From Raphanus sativus (Eukaryota; Streptophyta; Magnoliopsida; Brassicales; Brassicaceae): a stretch of DNA of 64,000 bases. Both the position numbers and the translations under genes were made by a program. The stretch is from the NCBI RefSeq assembly GCF_000801105.2, contig NC_079518.1:24656800-24720799 (forward strand). The letters run 5' to 3'. Below the pieces are notes generated by a model. That model was not told the DNA's origin. It saw nothing but the letters and a program-made list of their open reading frames with translations, and searched no databases. Positions 51,249-62,409 of the stretch are shown here, one piece after another (within the stretch, counting starts at the first letter, position 1; each line of letters opens with the position of its first letter).

Positions 51249-51690
51249 CCAACTGTTGTGCCGGGAGGTGATCTGGCTAAAGTGCAGAGAGCTGTTTGTA
51301 TGATCTCCAACTCCACGAGTGTCGCTGAGGTGTTCTCGAGGATTGATCACAAGTTCGATCTTATGTACGCTAAACGTGCTTTCGTTCACTGGTATGTGGG
51401 TGAGGGTATGGAGGAAGGAGAGTTCTCGGAGGCTCGTGAGGATCTTGCTGCTTTGGAGAAGGATTATGAAGAGGTTGGTGCTGAAGGAGGTGACGATGAG
51501 GATGACGAGGGTGAAGAGTACTGAGAACATTGTTTCGTTTTGTTTTCTGTTATCCTTTGGTGTTTGCGTGATTGGGCTCGAAACAACACTCTTGTGACGA
51601 GTTTAGTTTGTGTTTTCTCATATCTGTCTCATGCTGTTTGAAATTCTATTATGGTGTTCTTTTTCTCGGTTCTTATCACTCACTGGCTTA
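51249..51690 (+). pseudogene. Duplicate of the TUA2 3' end
   Basis: Repeats 49803 onward: the last 92 codons of alpha-tubulin including the TGA (51522-51524), then the 3' flank to about 51690. The coding part (276 nt) looks identical to TUA2, while the 3' flank has numerous indels and substitutions. There is no tubulin start or upstream exon, so it is a fragment. Confidence 0.93.
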
Positions 51691-51767
51691 GGTACCGATC
51701 TCGATATAAATATTTTAGGTTGAAAAACAACATAGAAGAAGAATGTGAAAGTTGAGTTTAATTAGTA

Positions 51768-52016
51768 CTCCCTCCGTTTCATAATACTTGATGTTTTACC
51801 ATAGTGCACAAAGATTAAGAAAATTGTATTTTTTAATAAAAAAATATTTTAAAGATATAATTTTAAAATCAATTAACCAATAATAAAAAAAATTGTGAAA
51901 TCTAATTGGTTGAACAGTTTGCAATGAAGTTAAAGTAACCTTAAAATCTCAAAACTTCAACTAATTTGAAACAAAATTATCTTTCTAAAACATCAAGTAT
52001 TATGAAACGGAGGGAG
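51768..52016. mobile_element. Stowaway MITE
   Basis: 249 bp with ends ctccctccgtttcataatac, perfectly inverted at the right end, flanked by TA on both sides (51766-51767, 52017-52018). This is the classic Tc1/Mariner-derived Stowaway structure. Confidence 0.95.
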
Positions 52017-52508
52017 TAGTTTACTTATATTCTAATTTTGGGTGAAATAGCACAAATGTTTACTTGGAAAGACAATTTTCCTAAATATCATTTTTCTAGT
52101 TTTCATCTAAAAATAGCACCTCAAAATGAAAAAAAAAAAACATTCATTATCAGTAAGTCAAAATACAACAATACCATCACCATATTAATACAAACAAAAC
52201 AAAGCAAACGAAAATTAGAAATTTTTTTATGTCGATTTTCTTTCGAAGTCGATACTTGGCATCGCTGCTGTCAACGAGGCCAGGAAAAAATCACGGCGAA
52301 TCCCCCAACATCAACGCTCTTAGTAGTCAAAAAATGAAAATTAGGGTTTTCAATTTTTGATCGTTAACTTGTGTCCTTTAAAAAATCGAACATAGAATAA
52401 AGAACCGAGCTATGAAGAAGGTTATCGCCTTATCGGTTTTTTTAAAAACAGTTATTGATCTACTTTTCTCCCTACATTGTTTCATATAGATGTTGATTTA
52501 ATATATTA

Positions 52509-53363
52509 CTAGATTTTGACCCGTGTTTTGAAAATGCGGAATAATTTTTGATTAATTTTCTTAATTTTATAACTATTAAATTTTTTTTCGAATCTTAGCG
52601 TAATGTTTTTGCTAAAAGAATAATGTATTTTTACTTTTCATATTAGTTTTCTTATTATGTGTTTTAGGTGGGTTTGGACATTTCGATGTTCAGGTTGTTT
52701 TGTTTGGGTAAAAATTAGCCGAATTGAACCGTAAAAAGTTCAGTTAGGTTTATTTATCCGTGCTTTGAAAGTGTGAGATATTTTATGCTATATAAATTGA
52801 ATAAATATGTATCAAATATTTGATTAGAGATATTAAAATAGGTAAACCTAGTCCATTTAGTCCATTTCATTTGGACCCACCTCTATTTAAATCTCGAACA
52901 TGTATAAATCTATTTAATTTTACGATCTAATATGATTATCTGTTTGTATGATAATTATATTAGTTAATTCAGACCTGTTTGAACCATTTGCAATATTCTT
53001 AAAAACTATTCTGTTTATTTTCATTTTCATTTTTTTATTATTTTTTTCAAGTATATATATATTATATAACTTTAATATCTGGATATATATGATTGTATAT
53101 GGATATATATATATATATATATGATATTTATAAAATCATTTTTGTTAAATATTAAATAATTGAAAGATTGCAATCTTTTAAATTAGCTAAATTTTAGATA
53201 ATTTAATTCAATATATATGATTTATAAGGAAACTCATATTTATCATGTTTTTGTAAATTCATTTATTAAAATTAGTAAATGGAAAATAATTTTGTAAATA
53301 TCATAAAACTCAAGGGCAGAATCTTAAATTTTAAAAAATAAGATTCTACTTTAATAGTATAGA
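52509..53363 (-). mobile_element. Non-autonomous Helitron (855 bp)
   Basis: On the minus strand it starts TCTATACTATTAAAGTAGAA at 53363 and ends ...cgggtcaaaatCTAG at 52509-52512, with A and T of the host on either side. The 3' hairpin is degenerate (cgcatttt / aaaacacg). No gene inside. Confidence 0.8.
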
Positions 53364-54573
53364 TTCTTTTTGGAATGTTTGTGATTTTGCTATTGGCTTT
53401 GTTAGTTACTTGATTATGATCTCTTAATTCCACAACCTCATTTCGTTTTTTACGATGTAAAATGTATATTGACTTGTCAAATTTTACAACTTTGTTGATA
53501 TAATTTCGGTTGAAAATGAGTGATAGTTTTAACTAGGAATATCAAGTGTTTGAATGGTTTTTTTTTTTTTTTGAGAATTTCCTAAAATATCTCTAAAAAG
53601 TTTTTGTCAGAAATATAGCTTCCAATGATCAAAAACACCAAAATATTTCATTAAATAGGTAAATTTACATTTATATCCATTGAGTTACTAATCCAAACCT
53701 CGGGATTTAGATTTAAGTGGTGAGGTTTTGAGTTTAGGGTTTAAAATTGTATAAAACTAAAAAAATTTAAAATAGTTTCAAAAATCATTTTCGAATTTCA
53801 AAAATAATTTTGAAAAAATAAAATTTTGAAAAAAAATTGAAAAAGAATCAAATTTCTTTTTTATAAAAAATCGAATTTGAAACATATAATTCCAAATTAT
53901 AAAAAAATTATTTTTATTATTTTTATTTTATTTATTTATTTTTTATTTATTTGTATTTATATAACTATAGTATATAGATCTTTTGTCCATTTTAAATGAA
54001 ACATTTTGGTCATTTTTTTCATTGTTTGCTATTTTTATTACAAAAACATAAAAATTGTCTATTTAGAAAAATTTTCCCCTTCTTTTTTTGCCAAACTATC
54101 ATTTATTTGTTTACCGTCTAAAATGGGTAGTTGTGTTTAGTAAGATCAAGTGACTAGTTCATGATTTTGTTTGTTCTACTTATTATTGGATTGGTTGATT
54201 AAGTGTCTTTAGATGTCATTCTTCAATTTATTACATTTCTATCTCTTTTTTTTTTTTTTTTGTAACTAACATTTCTATCTCTTTGGTAGCGAGTTTAACC
54301 ACGATCTTCTTTGTTTCTTGTTTAAGATTTTTCTGTGCCAGCCATTATGGTATTTAGAATTTCAGGAAACTTTTGTAAAAATGTTTAGGATGATATTCCA
54401 AAAAACTTGTTCATGAATTTATTCCTTTTTTTTATAAATTCATATGTCTTTAAACTTGTTTATTGATTAATTTGATTGATGATGTACATTGTGAAAATTT
54501 TAGGAAATAATACGAGAGACAATGAAAAGTCATGATATTACAATGGGAGATTCGTTTCCTACCAGGTTTACAC
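53364..54573. other. AT-rich gene-free region
   Basis: No gene or well-defined repeat seen; several poly(T) and poly(A) runs. Confidence 0.6.
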
Positions 54574-54810
54574 TGCTTTTGTTGGGGAAAAGGGTTTTTT
54601 TCAACCCGAACAATTACGATCGTGCCAAATACTACCTGAACAATTGATCAGTGCCAAATACGATCTCAACTCAATTATAATTCAAAAGTACTATCTAAAC
54701 TTTTTAAAACGTGCTAAAACTCTACATTAACCGTAATATAAGTTAGTCAACCGTTAAAAAAACAAAATGACGACGTTTTGGTTTAATTTTTTTCTAAAAA
54801 AATAAATTCA

Positions 54811-54873
54811 TTCTAGGATTTGAATTCATGCATTGATACACTTTAAAATAGACACTAACCACTGAACTAAAGT
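54811..54873 (-). other. tRNA-like sequence, left arm of the foldback MULE
   Basis: On the minus strand: tttagttcagtggttagtgt, then ctattttaaag, then a degraded B box. It is the inverted partner of 55434-55497. Confidence 0.5.
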
Positions 54874-55433
54874 AAATGTTTGATATATTATTACGAAATT
54901 CGAAAGTATATATACTACTATATTTCTTCATCTTCTCCAAATAAAATTTTGGTAATAATTTTTTCTCATTTCTATAAATATATTAAAATGTTTTATAATT
55001 ATCATATCTTTAATACACTTATGTTAAACTAAAATATAAATAATAAAATATTTGAAATGATACAAAATTAGATATACTTAAAATTTTGAAACTATTTATA
55101 AAGTTTTCTTATATAAATTATTGTAATTTTAAAAATTTGAATGGTAATTTTTTATTTTTACAAATTAATATAATATATTTATAGCAATGGAGTAATATAA
55201 TAAATTTTTAAAATTACAATAATTTATATAAGAAAACTTTATAAATAGTTTCAAATTTTTAATTATATTTAATTTGTGCAATTTAAAATATTGTATTATA
55301 TTTATATTTTAGTATAATATAAGTATATTAAATATATGGTAGTTAAAATATGTTAATGTATTCATAAAAATGAGAAACAATTATCACCAAAGTTTTATTC
55401 AGAGAATATGAAGAAGTATATATCAAAAATTTA

Positions 55434-55497
55434 CTTTAGTTCAATGGTTAGAGTGTCTCTTTTAAAGTGTATCAATGCATGGATTTGAATCCTAGAA
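55434..55497 (+). other. tRNA-Lys-like sequence, right arm of the foldback MULE
   Basis: tttagttcaatggttagagt resembles a tRNA D-arm/A box. ctcttttaaag reads as an anticodon arm with a possible TTT anticodon, and ggatttgaatcc as a T-arm/B box. Acceptor-stem pairing is poor, so a functional tRNA is unlikely. Confidence 0.5.
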
Positions 55498-55820
55498 TGA
55501 ACATATTTTTTTTTTAAAAGATTAAACCAAAACGAAGTTGTTTTGTTTTTTTACCGGTTGACTAACTTATTTTACGGTCAATTTATATTTTGGCACGTTT
55601 TAAGAAGTTATGTAGTATTTTTGAATTATAATTGAGTTGAGTTTGTATTTAGCACTGATCAGTTGTTCAGGTAGATTTTGGCATATTTTAAAAAGTCTAG
55701 GTAGTATTTTTGAATTATAATTGAGTTGAGATCGTATTTAACACTGATCAATAGTTCATGTAGTATTTGGCACGACTAAAATTGTTCGGGTTGAAAAAAG
55801 CCCTTTTCCTGTTTTTGTTG

Positions 55821-56086
55821 TGCTATCCTATTGGGAAAACCTTCCCCATCATCTGCAACATATCGTTTTTAACATATCATCATTCATTAAAAAATTAAAA
55901 TATAAATAAAGAGATATATCGGCATTGCCATTGCCATATGCGGGAAACCTACACCATCATCTGCAACATATCGAAAAACTGTCATCTTGATACGATGATA
56001 AGTCAGAAACCATCTTCATGAGTGGGTTGAACCTTGATATGACTGAAACTTTTTTCATCACGAGTGGGTTGAACCTTGATAAATAA
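55821..56086. other. Short intergenic stretch
   Basis: The phrases catcatctgcaacatatcg and gagtgggttgaaccttgata each occur twice (about 55847/55960 and 56021/56061), showing small local duplications. No gene. Confidence 0.6.
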
Positions 56087-56101
56087 TATTGGTCATAATT
56101 T

Positions 56102-56934
56102 GTTTTTTTTTTGAATGAATGTAAAATTTATTCGATCAGAACTTTTTTAAATCAAGTGCAACAAATATGAAAACCAGAAAAACAATAAAAGAAATGAAAG
56201 AACTAAATCTAGACTTTTCTCACTAAACAACTTCTACTTCTAATCTATTAAACCTAAGATCCCCCTCAAGCTTGACCATGTGGAATAAGTTAAGCTTGGA
56301 GCTATGTGATACTCCTCATTAAAACCCACACTAGAGAAAACCCAAATGGGACAAAACTCTAACGGGGGAAAAGAGTAAGCATCACCATAGCAGGGGAAAG
56401 AAACTGCAGCTATAAACTTCAAAACTCTTATTTTCCAGTCCACTGGTAAGATCAACTTAACAACCTTACTGGTTATTATCACTATATATCATCCCCTCTT
56501 CCACATCTTCCACAAACCTCAGAACCCCGCTGTAGCTAATTCCAACTGAGGGACACTTCTTTTGTCTCTATCAGACTTGTATTCTTGAGGCAAACCACAG
56601 ACTTAAACCTTCCTCCAAATATTTTTTCCCTTTTCCTTTGACTGCTAAAAGCTTTAGTCAGATCAATTTGTCAACAAATCTGATTAAAATCCTAGCTTCT
56701 CTTGGTTCTTCACCATGCCTGCGAGCATTTCTCTCTCTCCATAGACTGTGGAGAAGAGCCTGGAAAGAGTATCGAATGATGAATAATTCAGTAGAGGAGT
56801 AACATCTTGACCGAGAGATGATTTCAAGCAACACATCCCAATCATCAGTAAACCCATTCTTCATGATCCCTGCTATTAGCTCCTTCCATATCTTACTAGA
56901 GATTCGACACTTAAAGAATAGATGCCTGCAAGAT
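56102..56934 (-). mobile_element. 5'-truncated LINE fragment
   Basis: On the minus strand the upper end encodes the end of an L1 ORF2 (HLFFKCRISSKIWKEL, then SLWRERNARRHGEE). The lower end has a poly(A) (T run at 56102-56112). A 15-bp duplication, tattggtcataattt, flanks it at 56087-56101 and 56935-56949. This is a typical 5'-truncated L1 insertion. Confidence 0.88.
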
Positions 56935-57212
56935 TATTGGTCATAATTTTTGATATGGCGAATAAGTAAGTTAGTATCATTATTTAATATATATGTTACT
57001 GAAACCATTTTCGTTGTTTAAAGTTATAGATGTTGAACTCCAAAGTTTTGAAGCGCAAATTTCTACCAACTCGCAGATTTGAAATACAATTTTCCCCATT
57101 AACTATCTTAACACAAACCACTAAATTTTTTTTTTAAAAAGAAATTCCTTTAAAGCGGTCTCACCTATATAATGGAATGATACTGATAACAAAACTACAA
57201 ACGTAAACGTAA

Positions 57213-58199
57213 GAGCATCTCCAATGTATTACTCCAAATTTTATTTCAAAATGATGCAACTCCAAAATGGAATGATGTTTTACTCCAATGTATTACTCTA
57301 TTTTTTACTCCAAAAATAATTGTTAATAACATCTTATACTTATAAAAGTTTACTAATTAACCCCAACTATTTTATGTTTGCAAAAATACTTTAAATTATA
57401 ATTTATTTAAATTAAACATTTATTATTAAAAGGTACAAAAATCATAAAAATAGAATAAAACATAATGTATAAGTTGGTTCAATAATAATCATTAAAATAT
57501 TTTCCCACAAATGATCGATTAATGCATTTCGTAATGAAAAATTGAGTTTTTTTATCTTTGATATTCCTAAATCGAATAATTTTTTTTTGAAATCGGACAT
57601 TTAAATCACTTATTTATGTTATTTTATTTTATATTATTTTTGTTATTTAATTATGTTATACATTTTATGTCAAATTATTAAATAATGGAATAACTTATTT
57701 TTCACGTTGTTGTATCATTTTAAAATATTATTTAAGTAAGAAACAAGAACATTAAAGATTTAAAGGATTATTTCATAAATAAAAAAAGTTCAACTCCAAA
57801 ATGGAGTAATGTGTAAAATTACTCCATAAATGGAGTAACCCTAGTCATTACTCCATTTTGGAGTTGTAAGAGCATCTCCAATGTAATACTCCATTTTTTC
57901 CTCCAAAATGGAGTAAAAGTGAAAATGGAGTAAAAATACTCCAATCCTACTCCATTTCTTACTCCATAATGGAGTGGTGAACAAACAAAAATTAGATTAC
58001 TCCATTTATGGAGTAAACACTATTATGGAGTAAGATATGGAGTTGGGTTAGAGCAATTTTTACTCCATATTCACTTTTACTCCATTTTGGAGGAAAAAAT
58101 AGAATGGGGTTGGAGATGCCCTAAATGAAGTGGGGTTGGAGAGGATTTTACTCCAAAATGATGTTTGAAGTAGAAAATGGAGTAGGGTCGGAGATGCCC
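57213..58199. mobile_element. PIF/Harbinger-like (Tourist) MITE with a nested copy
   Basis: Ends gagcatctccaatgtattac and, inverted, gggcatctccgacc; TAA on both sides (57210-57212, 58200-58202). Three-base TWA duplications are typical of the Harbinger superfamily. Interrupted by the inner copy 57870-58121. Confidence 0.8.
57870..58121. mobile_element. Inner MITE of the same family
   Basis: 252-bp near-complete palindrome with ends gagcatctccaa and gggcatctccaacc (inverted), flanked by TAA (57867-57869, 58122-58124). Rich in repeated actccatt / aatggagt. Confidence 0.88.
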
Positions 58200-58542
58200 T
58201 AAGTAAGAAATAGTAAGATAATGCAAAGCAATAAACATGACCCAGAAATTAAAACATGGCTAACGAACTTTCAAATTTCCCCCAAGACTACCAAACTTGC
58301 AAGACCCGTTAAGTCGTTCATAGCTCGTTGCCTACATTTTTGTCTTCTTCTTCTTCAGCTTTTATTATCTATCACTGGTTTACCAAAAGTGCAAGACCCG
58401 TTAAAAAGTCTCCTTCTCTCTCTCTCTCCCTACATTAAATTTTTTTTTTTTTTTGACAAATACATTAAATTTTATTTTGTTCTTTAGCTTTTAATATTAT
58501 CTACCATAGGTTCAACTTTCTCTTATCTTCATCTCTCTGGTC

Positions 58543-58550
58543 TATATAAA
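58543..58550 (+). promoter_or_regulatory. TATA box of the secreted-peptide gene
   Basis: TATATAAA, 49 bp upstream of the start codon at 58599. Confidence 0.6.
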
Positions 58551-58598
58551 ATGCGGGCATGAGTCACACTGATGAGTAAACTAAGAGGAAATATTAAG

Positions 58599-59635
58599 AT
58601 GGCATCTTCTATAGTGTCCAAAGGATTTTTTGAGCGTTCCAGTTTCTCGTCCATGCTTCTCTTTCTCTCTCTTCTTCTTGTGTTTCCCCATATCAGTACA
58701 CAAATGGAATTCCGGAAACTTAGTGAGTCTTTTCGTTTTTAGATATTATGAAGTCATTATTCTTTATTATTTAACGTTATGAGTAACTAGTAAGGCGTAT
58801 GTTAAAACTTGACTTTGGTTTGAGATTGTTGTTTTAGTAAGAAACGAACTAACAAAATTAACAAAGAATCAGAGAATATGATACAGTGGCAATTGATTTT
58901 AGTTTTAATTAATGAAATTATGTTTATTTTATTTTTTTTCAAAAATACATTATATATGATACCTGTTTTTCCCTTTTTTTTCTGATTCGGTCTAGATTGT
59001 AATTTGCTTTACAGATGTAACAAAAGACGTTGGCTAGCCGCATTGAATACATGAATTACCACATACATTATTTTATATATATATATATATATATAATATC
59101 TTATGCATAAGTGTGTAGTTTATTATTCATCAATGAGGCTCCAGGTAATATCTTACGAAGAAATGTGTAGTTTATTATTCATCAATGAAAGTTTTTATAT
59201 ACAGCATAGATTATCGTATACTAACTAGGAATAGGAGATTATCCATTTATATATACATATATATATATATATGTTTGTCTGTGGATTTAATTGGTTTTGG
59301 GTGGTGATTGTGCAGAGGAGACGTACCATCCACATCAAGTGACGGTCCACAGGCGCGTTAGTATTCCTCGGAATTATCGTTCGCCAAGAGTACCGAGCTC
59401 ATCATGTCGCTTCTGTAAGCGTCATTTCGATGACCCTTCTCCGCCAACCGAAACGTATGTTCCTCGTCGTCCCTTTACAAGGCCAAAAGGCCCTCAGAAA
59501 TTTCTGCCTCGTCGTCCCATAACAATGCCAAAATGCCTAAAATTATTTCCCGCATGTACACCTCAAATAATTGATAGAACGCCTCCTCCGCCGCCCCCAG
59601 GAGCTTTTGAAAGCACATATGGACTTGGTCACTGA
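58599..59635 (+). CDS. Predicted secreted Pro/Arg-rich protein, unknown family
   Basis: Two exons (58599-58722, 59316-59635) join in frame to 147 aa. Residues 1-35 form a strong signal peptide (MASSIVSKGFFERSSFSSML, then LFLSLLLVFPHIS). The rest is basic and proline-rich, with an imperfect internal repeat: YVPRRPFTRPKGPQKF and LPRRPITMPKCLKLF. A Pro6 tract lies near the C-terminus, and four Cys are present. It looks like a secreted peptide precursor or a small cell-wall protein; I recognise no family. A TATA box and good splice sites support a real gene; no homology search was possible. Confidence 0.6.
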
Positions 59636-59941
59636 GCACGCATTAGCTTCGAATGCGTCTAAAATATATATGTGCACGTTTCTTATGTTATATTTTATTT
59701 TTTGGTTCCTGTGGTACGTTATCCATATGCTGGTATTTCTCATATTTTACGGATATATCGAATGCAATTATATATGATATTTCTGTTCAGCATTCTACAA
59801 CTACATAGCTGAGTTGTACTGGAACAGTGAACAGAGAGTTGTAGTACTATATCTGGACGCACTATATTCAAGGACCCTCGTGGCTAACCTCAATTAGTTT
59901 ATAGATAAAGAATAAAAGAACAAGTATTGTGCAATACCCGC
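59636..59941. other. 3' flank of the peptide gene
   Basis: No feature seen before the Gypsy LTR. Confidence 0.6.
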
Positions 59942-60434
59942 TGTTGAAGCCCGGTTTCATCCTGCTCCAGATCCGGTCCGAGATCCGGACCCAAAAACAA
60001 TAAGACCCAAATTTGATCACCATTAGAGTTCAAGAAGGAAACACATGCACACAAAAGATAAACCCCACCCCAAACTTAAGAAATCGAACATGCCGAACTC
60101 GGAAAGTCAACTGAAAATGTACAGAAATCAAGAGCACTAAAAGCCACTATTAGACGCTGGAAATCATACCACCGTTATGATTCGCCTAAAAGACCAATAA
60201 AAGAAGAAGAAAGAGCCAAAAACAAAGGACCCAAATTCTACATAGCTAAACTACACTCTCATTATATACAATTTCCACTGTTATCAACCATCTCTTGTAC
60301 TCATCCCTAATATCATCAATAAAACATCAATTTTTTATATTAATCATAGCTTAGTTTTTCCATTTCAAGCTTATTTATTAATCAAGTTTCTATTTTCGTA
60401 AACCCTATTTCTGAGTGAATATCATGATCCATCA
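59942..60434 (+). mobile_element. 5' LTR of Gypsy element A
   Basis: Starts tgttgaagcccggtttcatc and ends gatccatca, followed after two bases by a primer-binding-like tggcgctagaa. The element's leader is cut at 60460 by the TRIM and resumes at 62968. Confidence 0.6.
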
Positions 60435-60504
60435 TCTGGCGCTAGAAAAAAGGGAGATTCTGTTAAGCTAGATGAGTTTCACACTTAAAACCAATTGGTG
60501 ATTA

Positions 60505-61731
60505 GTGGATACGAGTAAAGTTGATGCCATTCGCTCTTGGCCTACGCCTACAACAATATCAGAGGTCCGGAGTTTCCATGGTTTGGTCTCTTTCTATAGG
60601 CGTTTTGTCTTCCATTTCAGTTCGATTATGGCACCTCTCACAGACTGTATGAAGGGGACGACATTCACTTGGTCTTCGGCTGCAGAGGACGCTTTCACCT
60701 TGATCAAAGAGAAGCTCACAACAGCCCCGGTGTTGATCCTACCAGACTTTACGGCCACATTCGAGCTGCATTGTGATGCTTCCAAACTAGGTATAGGCGC
60801 TGTCTTAAGCCAACAGTCACGCCCGGTTGGATTCTACAGCGAGAAACTGTCAGGTCCACGGAGCCGCTCCAGTACCTATGATGTTGAATTTTATGCAGTG
60901 GTCCAAGCTATACGCCATTGGAGACATTATCTTGTTCACCGAGATTTTGTGATCTTCACGGATCATGATGCTCTTAAGCACCTCGACAGCCAGGTCAAAG
61001 TGTCGTCCCGCGATGCTAATTGGATTGCATATCTCCAGCAATTTACGTTCACAATTCGTCATAAGTCTGGCAAGCTTAATCGGGTAGCTGATGCGCTTAG
61101 TCGGCGTCATAGTTTGATCGCGACGATGCACACCTCTGTCACTGGGTTCGCTACTTTCTCTGAGTTGTATGCCTCAGACCCATTCTTTGGGAAGGTGTGG
61201 AGTGACGTTCAGGCAGAGTCTAGTGTGGATTATTCGATTGTGGATGGTTTTCTTTTTCGCGGGTCTCAACTCTGCATTCCTGACTGCAGTTTACGACTCC
61301 ACGTTATTGACGAGTTACATAAGGAAGGTCATGTGGGGCGCGACAGGACCCTCCAGCTAGTTCTCGCTTCTTACTTTTGGCCTACGGTGCGAAGGGACGT
61401 GGAGCGCTTTGTGGAACGATGTAGAGTTTGTCAGTTAGCTAAGGGTCAAGCATCAAATGCCGGTTTGTATCTCCCGCTTCCGATCCCTACGCAACTTTGG
61501 AGTGACTTGAGCATGGACTTTGTCCTCGGGTTACCACGTACTCAGCGTGGTAATGATTCGATCTTCGTGGTAGTGGATCGTTTTTCAAAAATGGTGCACT
61601 TCATACCTTGCAAGAGAACGACGGATGCTGTTAAAGTGGCCGAACTTTTCTTTGCGGGAGTTTACAGGTTACATGGACTGCCAACTTCGATTGTCTCTGA
61701 CCGTGACCGTGACCGGGAGAATGTCCGTTGA
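60505..61731 (+). pseudogene. Gypsy B pol fragment (RT tail, RNase H, integrase)
   Basis: A long open frame without start. It begins in the RT thumb (AIRSWPTPTTISEVRSFHGL), then RNase H (DASKLGIGAVLSQ, TDHDALKHL), the H2C2 zinc-binding site of integrase (HKEGHVGRDRTL, CRVCQLAKGQ) and the first catalytic Asp of the core (SMDFVLGLP). It stops at the second Asp (SDRD), where sequence switches to inverted gag. Sequence resembles Ty3/Gypsy elements of the plant chromovirus type. Confidence 0.88.
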
Positions 61732-61974
61732 CTCATCCTCTGAGAACACATCTTGTCTATCCCTGTCACGCTCACGACCAATATCCCGACGATCATGACG
61801 AGCACGACGAACAGGATTCTCCCGTTGAAAGTAACCATCTTCTGCGATCTCACGCAGTGTCGTATGGATTGTTGTTTGAATGTTTTCTTGCATCGCAAGG
61901 AGTGTACGCCTGAGTTCCTCCCAATCGTTCATCGGTAGGTCTGCAGCCGCGTTGTTTGCACGCCGAGGAGGCAT
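61715..61974 (-). pseudogene. Gypsy B gag N-terminus, inverted relative to pol
   Basis: Begins MPPRRANNAAADLPMNDWEE on the minus strand, the usual start of Ty3/Gypsy gag. It runs to the junction at about 61715 within a gaccgtgac repeat. Primer site and LTR lie upstream in the right order (62037-62409). Confidence 0.75.
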
Positions 61975-62051
61975 AGATTTCTTCTCTCAATCGATCGGAA
62001 AAGAGAAAAAAAAATTTTTAGGTCAAGATCGAACTTGCTCTGATACCAAAC

Positions 62052-62409
62052 TGGCGCATCGTAAGTTCTCAGTACGAGGTTCGTTGAGTCTGAGAATGCC
62101 CGAACTCGAACTGGTTCATGTTTTCGTTGATTCAATCAAGAGAATACCGAGAACAAGCAAAGATAAAAGCTATAAAGCTCTGAATAATTCAATAATAAGG
62201 TAAGGTTTACAAGAAGAGGTAACTCCTCTTTTATAACTCGACTCAAAGCCAAAAACCTAACGTAAATAGGACTTATCTTGACAACAAATAAAACATAAAA
62301 CTCTAATGATAATGATGCCAACACTTAGAAGATAAAGATTAAATAACAGAAAGATACGGGACCGGTTTAGGAGAGTAGCTAGGCTCTAAACCGGTTAAGA
62401 TACGCTGCA
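62052..62409 (-). mobile_element. LTR of Gypsy B
   Basis: 358 bp starting tggcgcatcg and ending acgctgca (TG...CA). A primer site, tggtatcagagc on the minus strand (62037-62048), lies 3 bases away. The second LTR is missing. Confidence 0.7.

Larger units (their letters stand above)
54585..55809. mobile_element. Foldback MULE with tRNA-like sequence in each arm
   Basis: Almost the whole 1225 bp is an inverted repeat: arms about 54585-55145 and 55190-55809, loop about 45 bp. The ends read gggaaaaggg / ggaaaaggg and continue ttttttcaacccgaacaatt. An 11-bp target duplication with one mismatch flanks it (tgcttttgttg at 54574-54584, tgtttttgttg at 55810-55820), as expected of Mutator-like elements. 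No transposase. Confidence 0.88.

Noticed and set aside
52038..52337. 99-codon reading frame
   Set aside because: Lys/Asn/Thr-rich translation of AT-rich DNA, no domain, no promoter or splice support.
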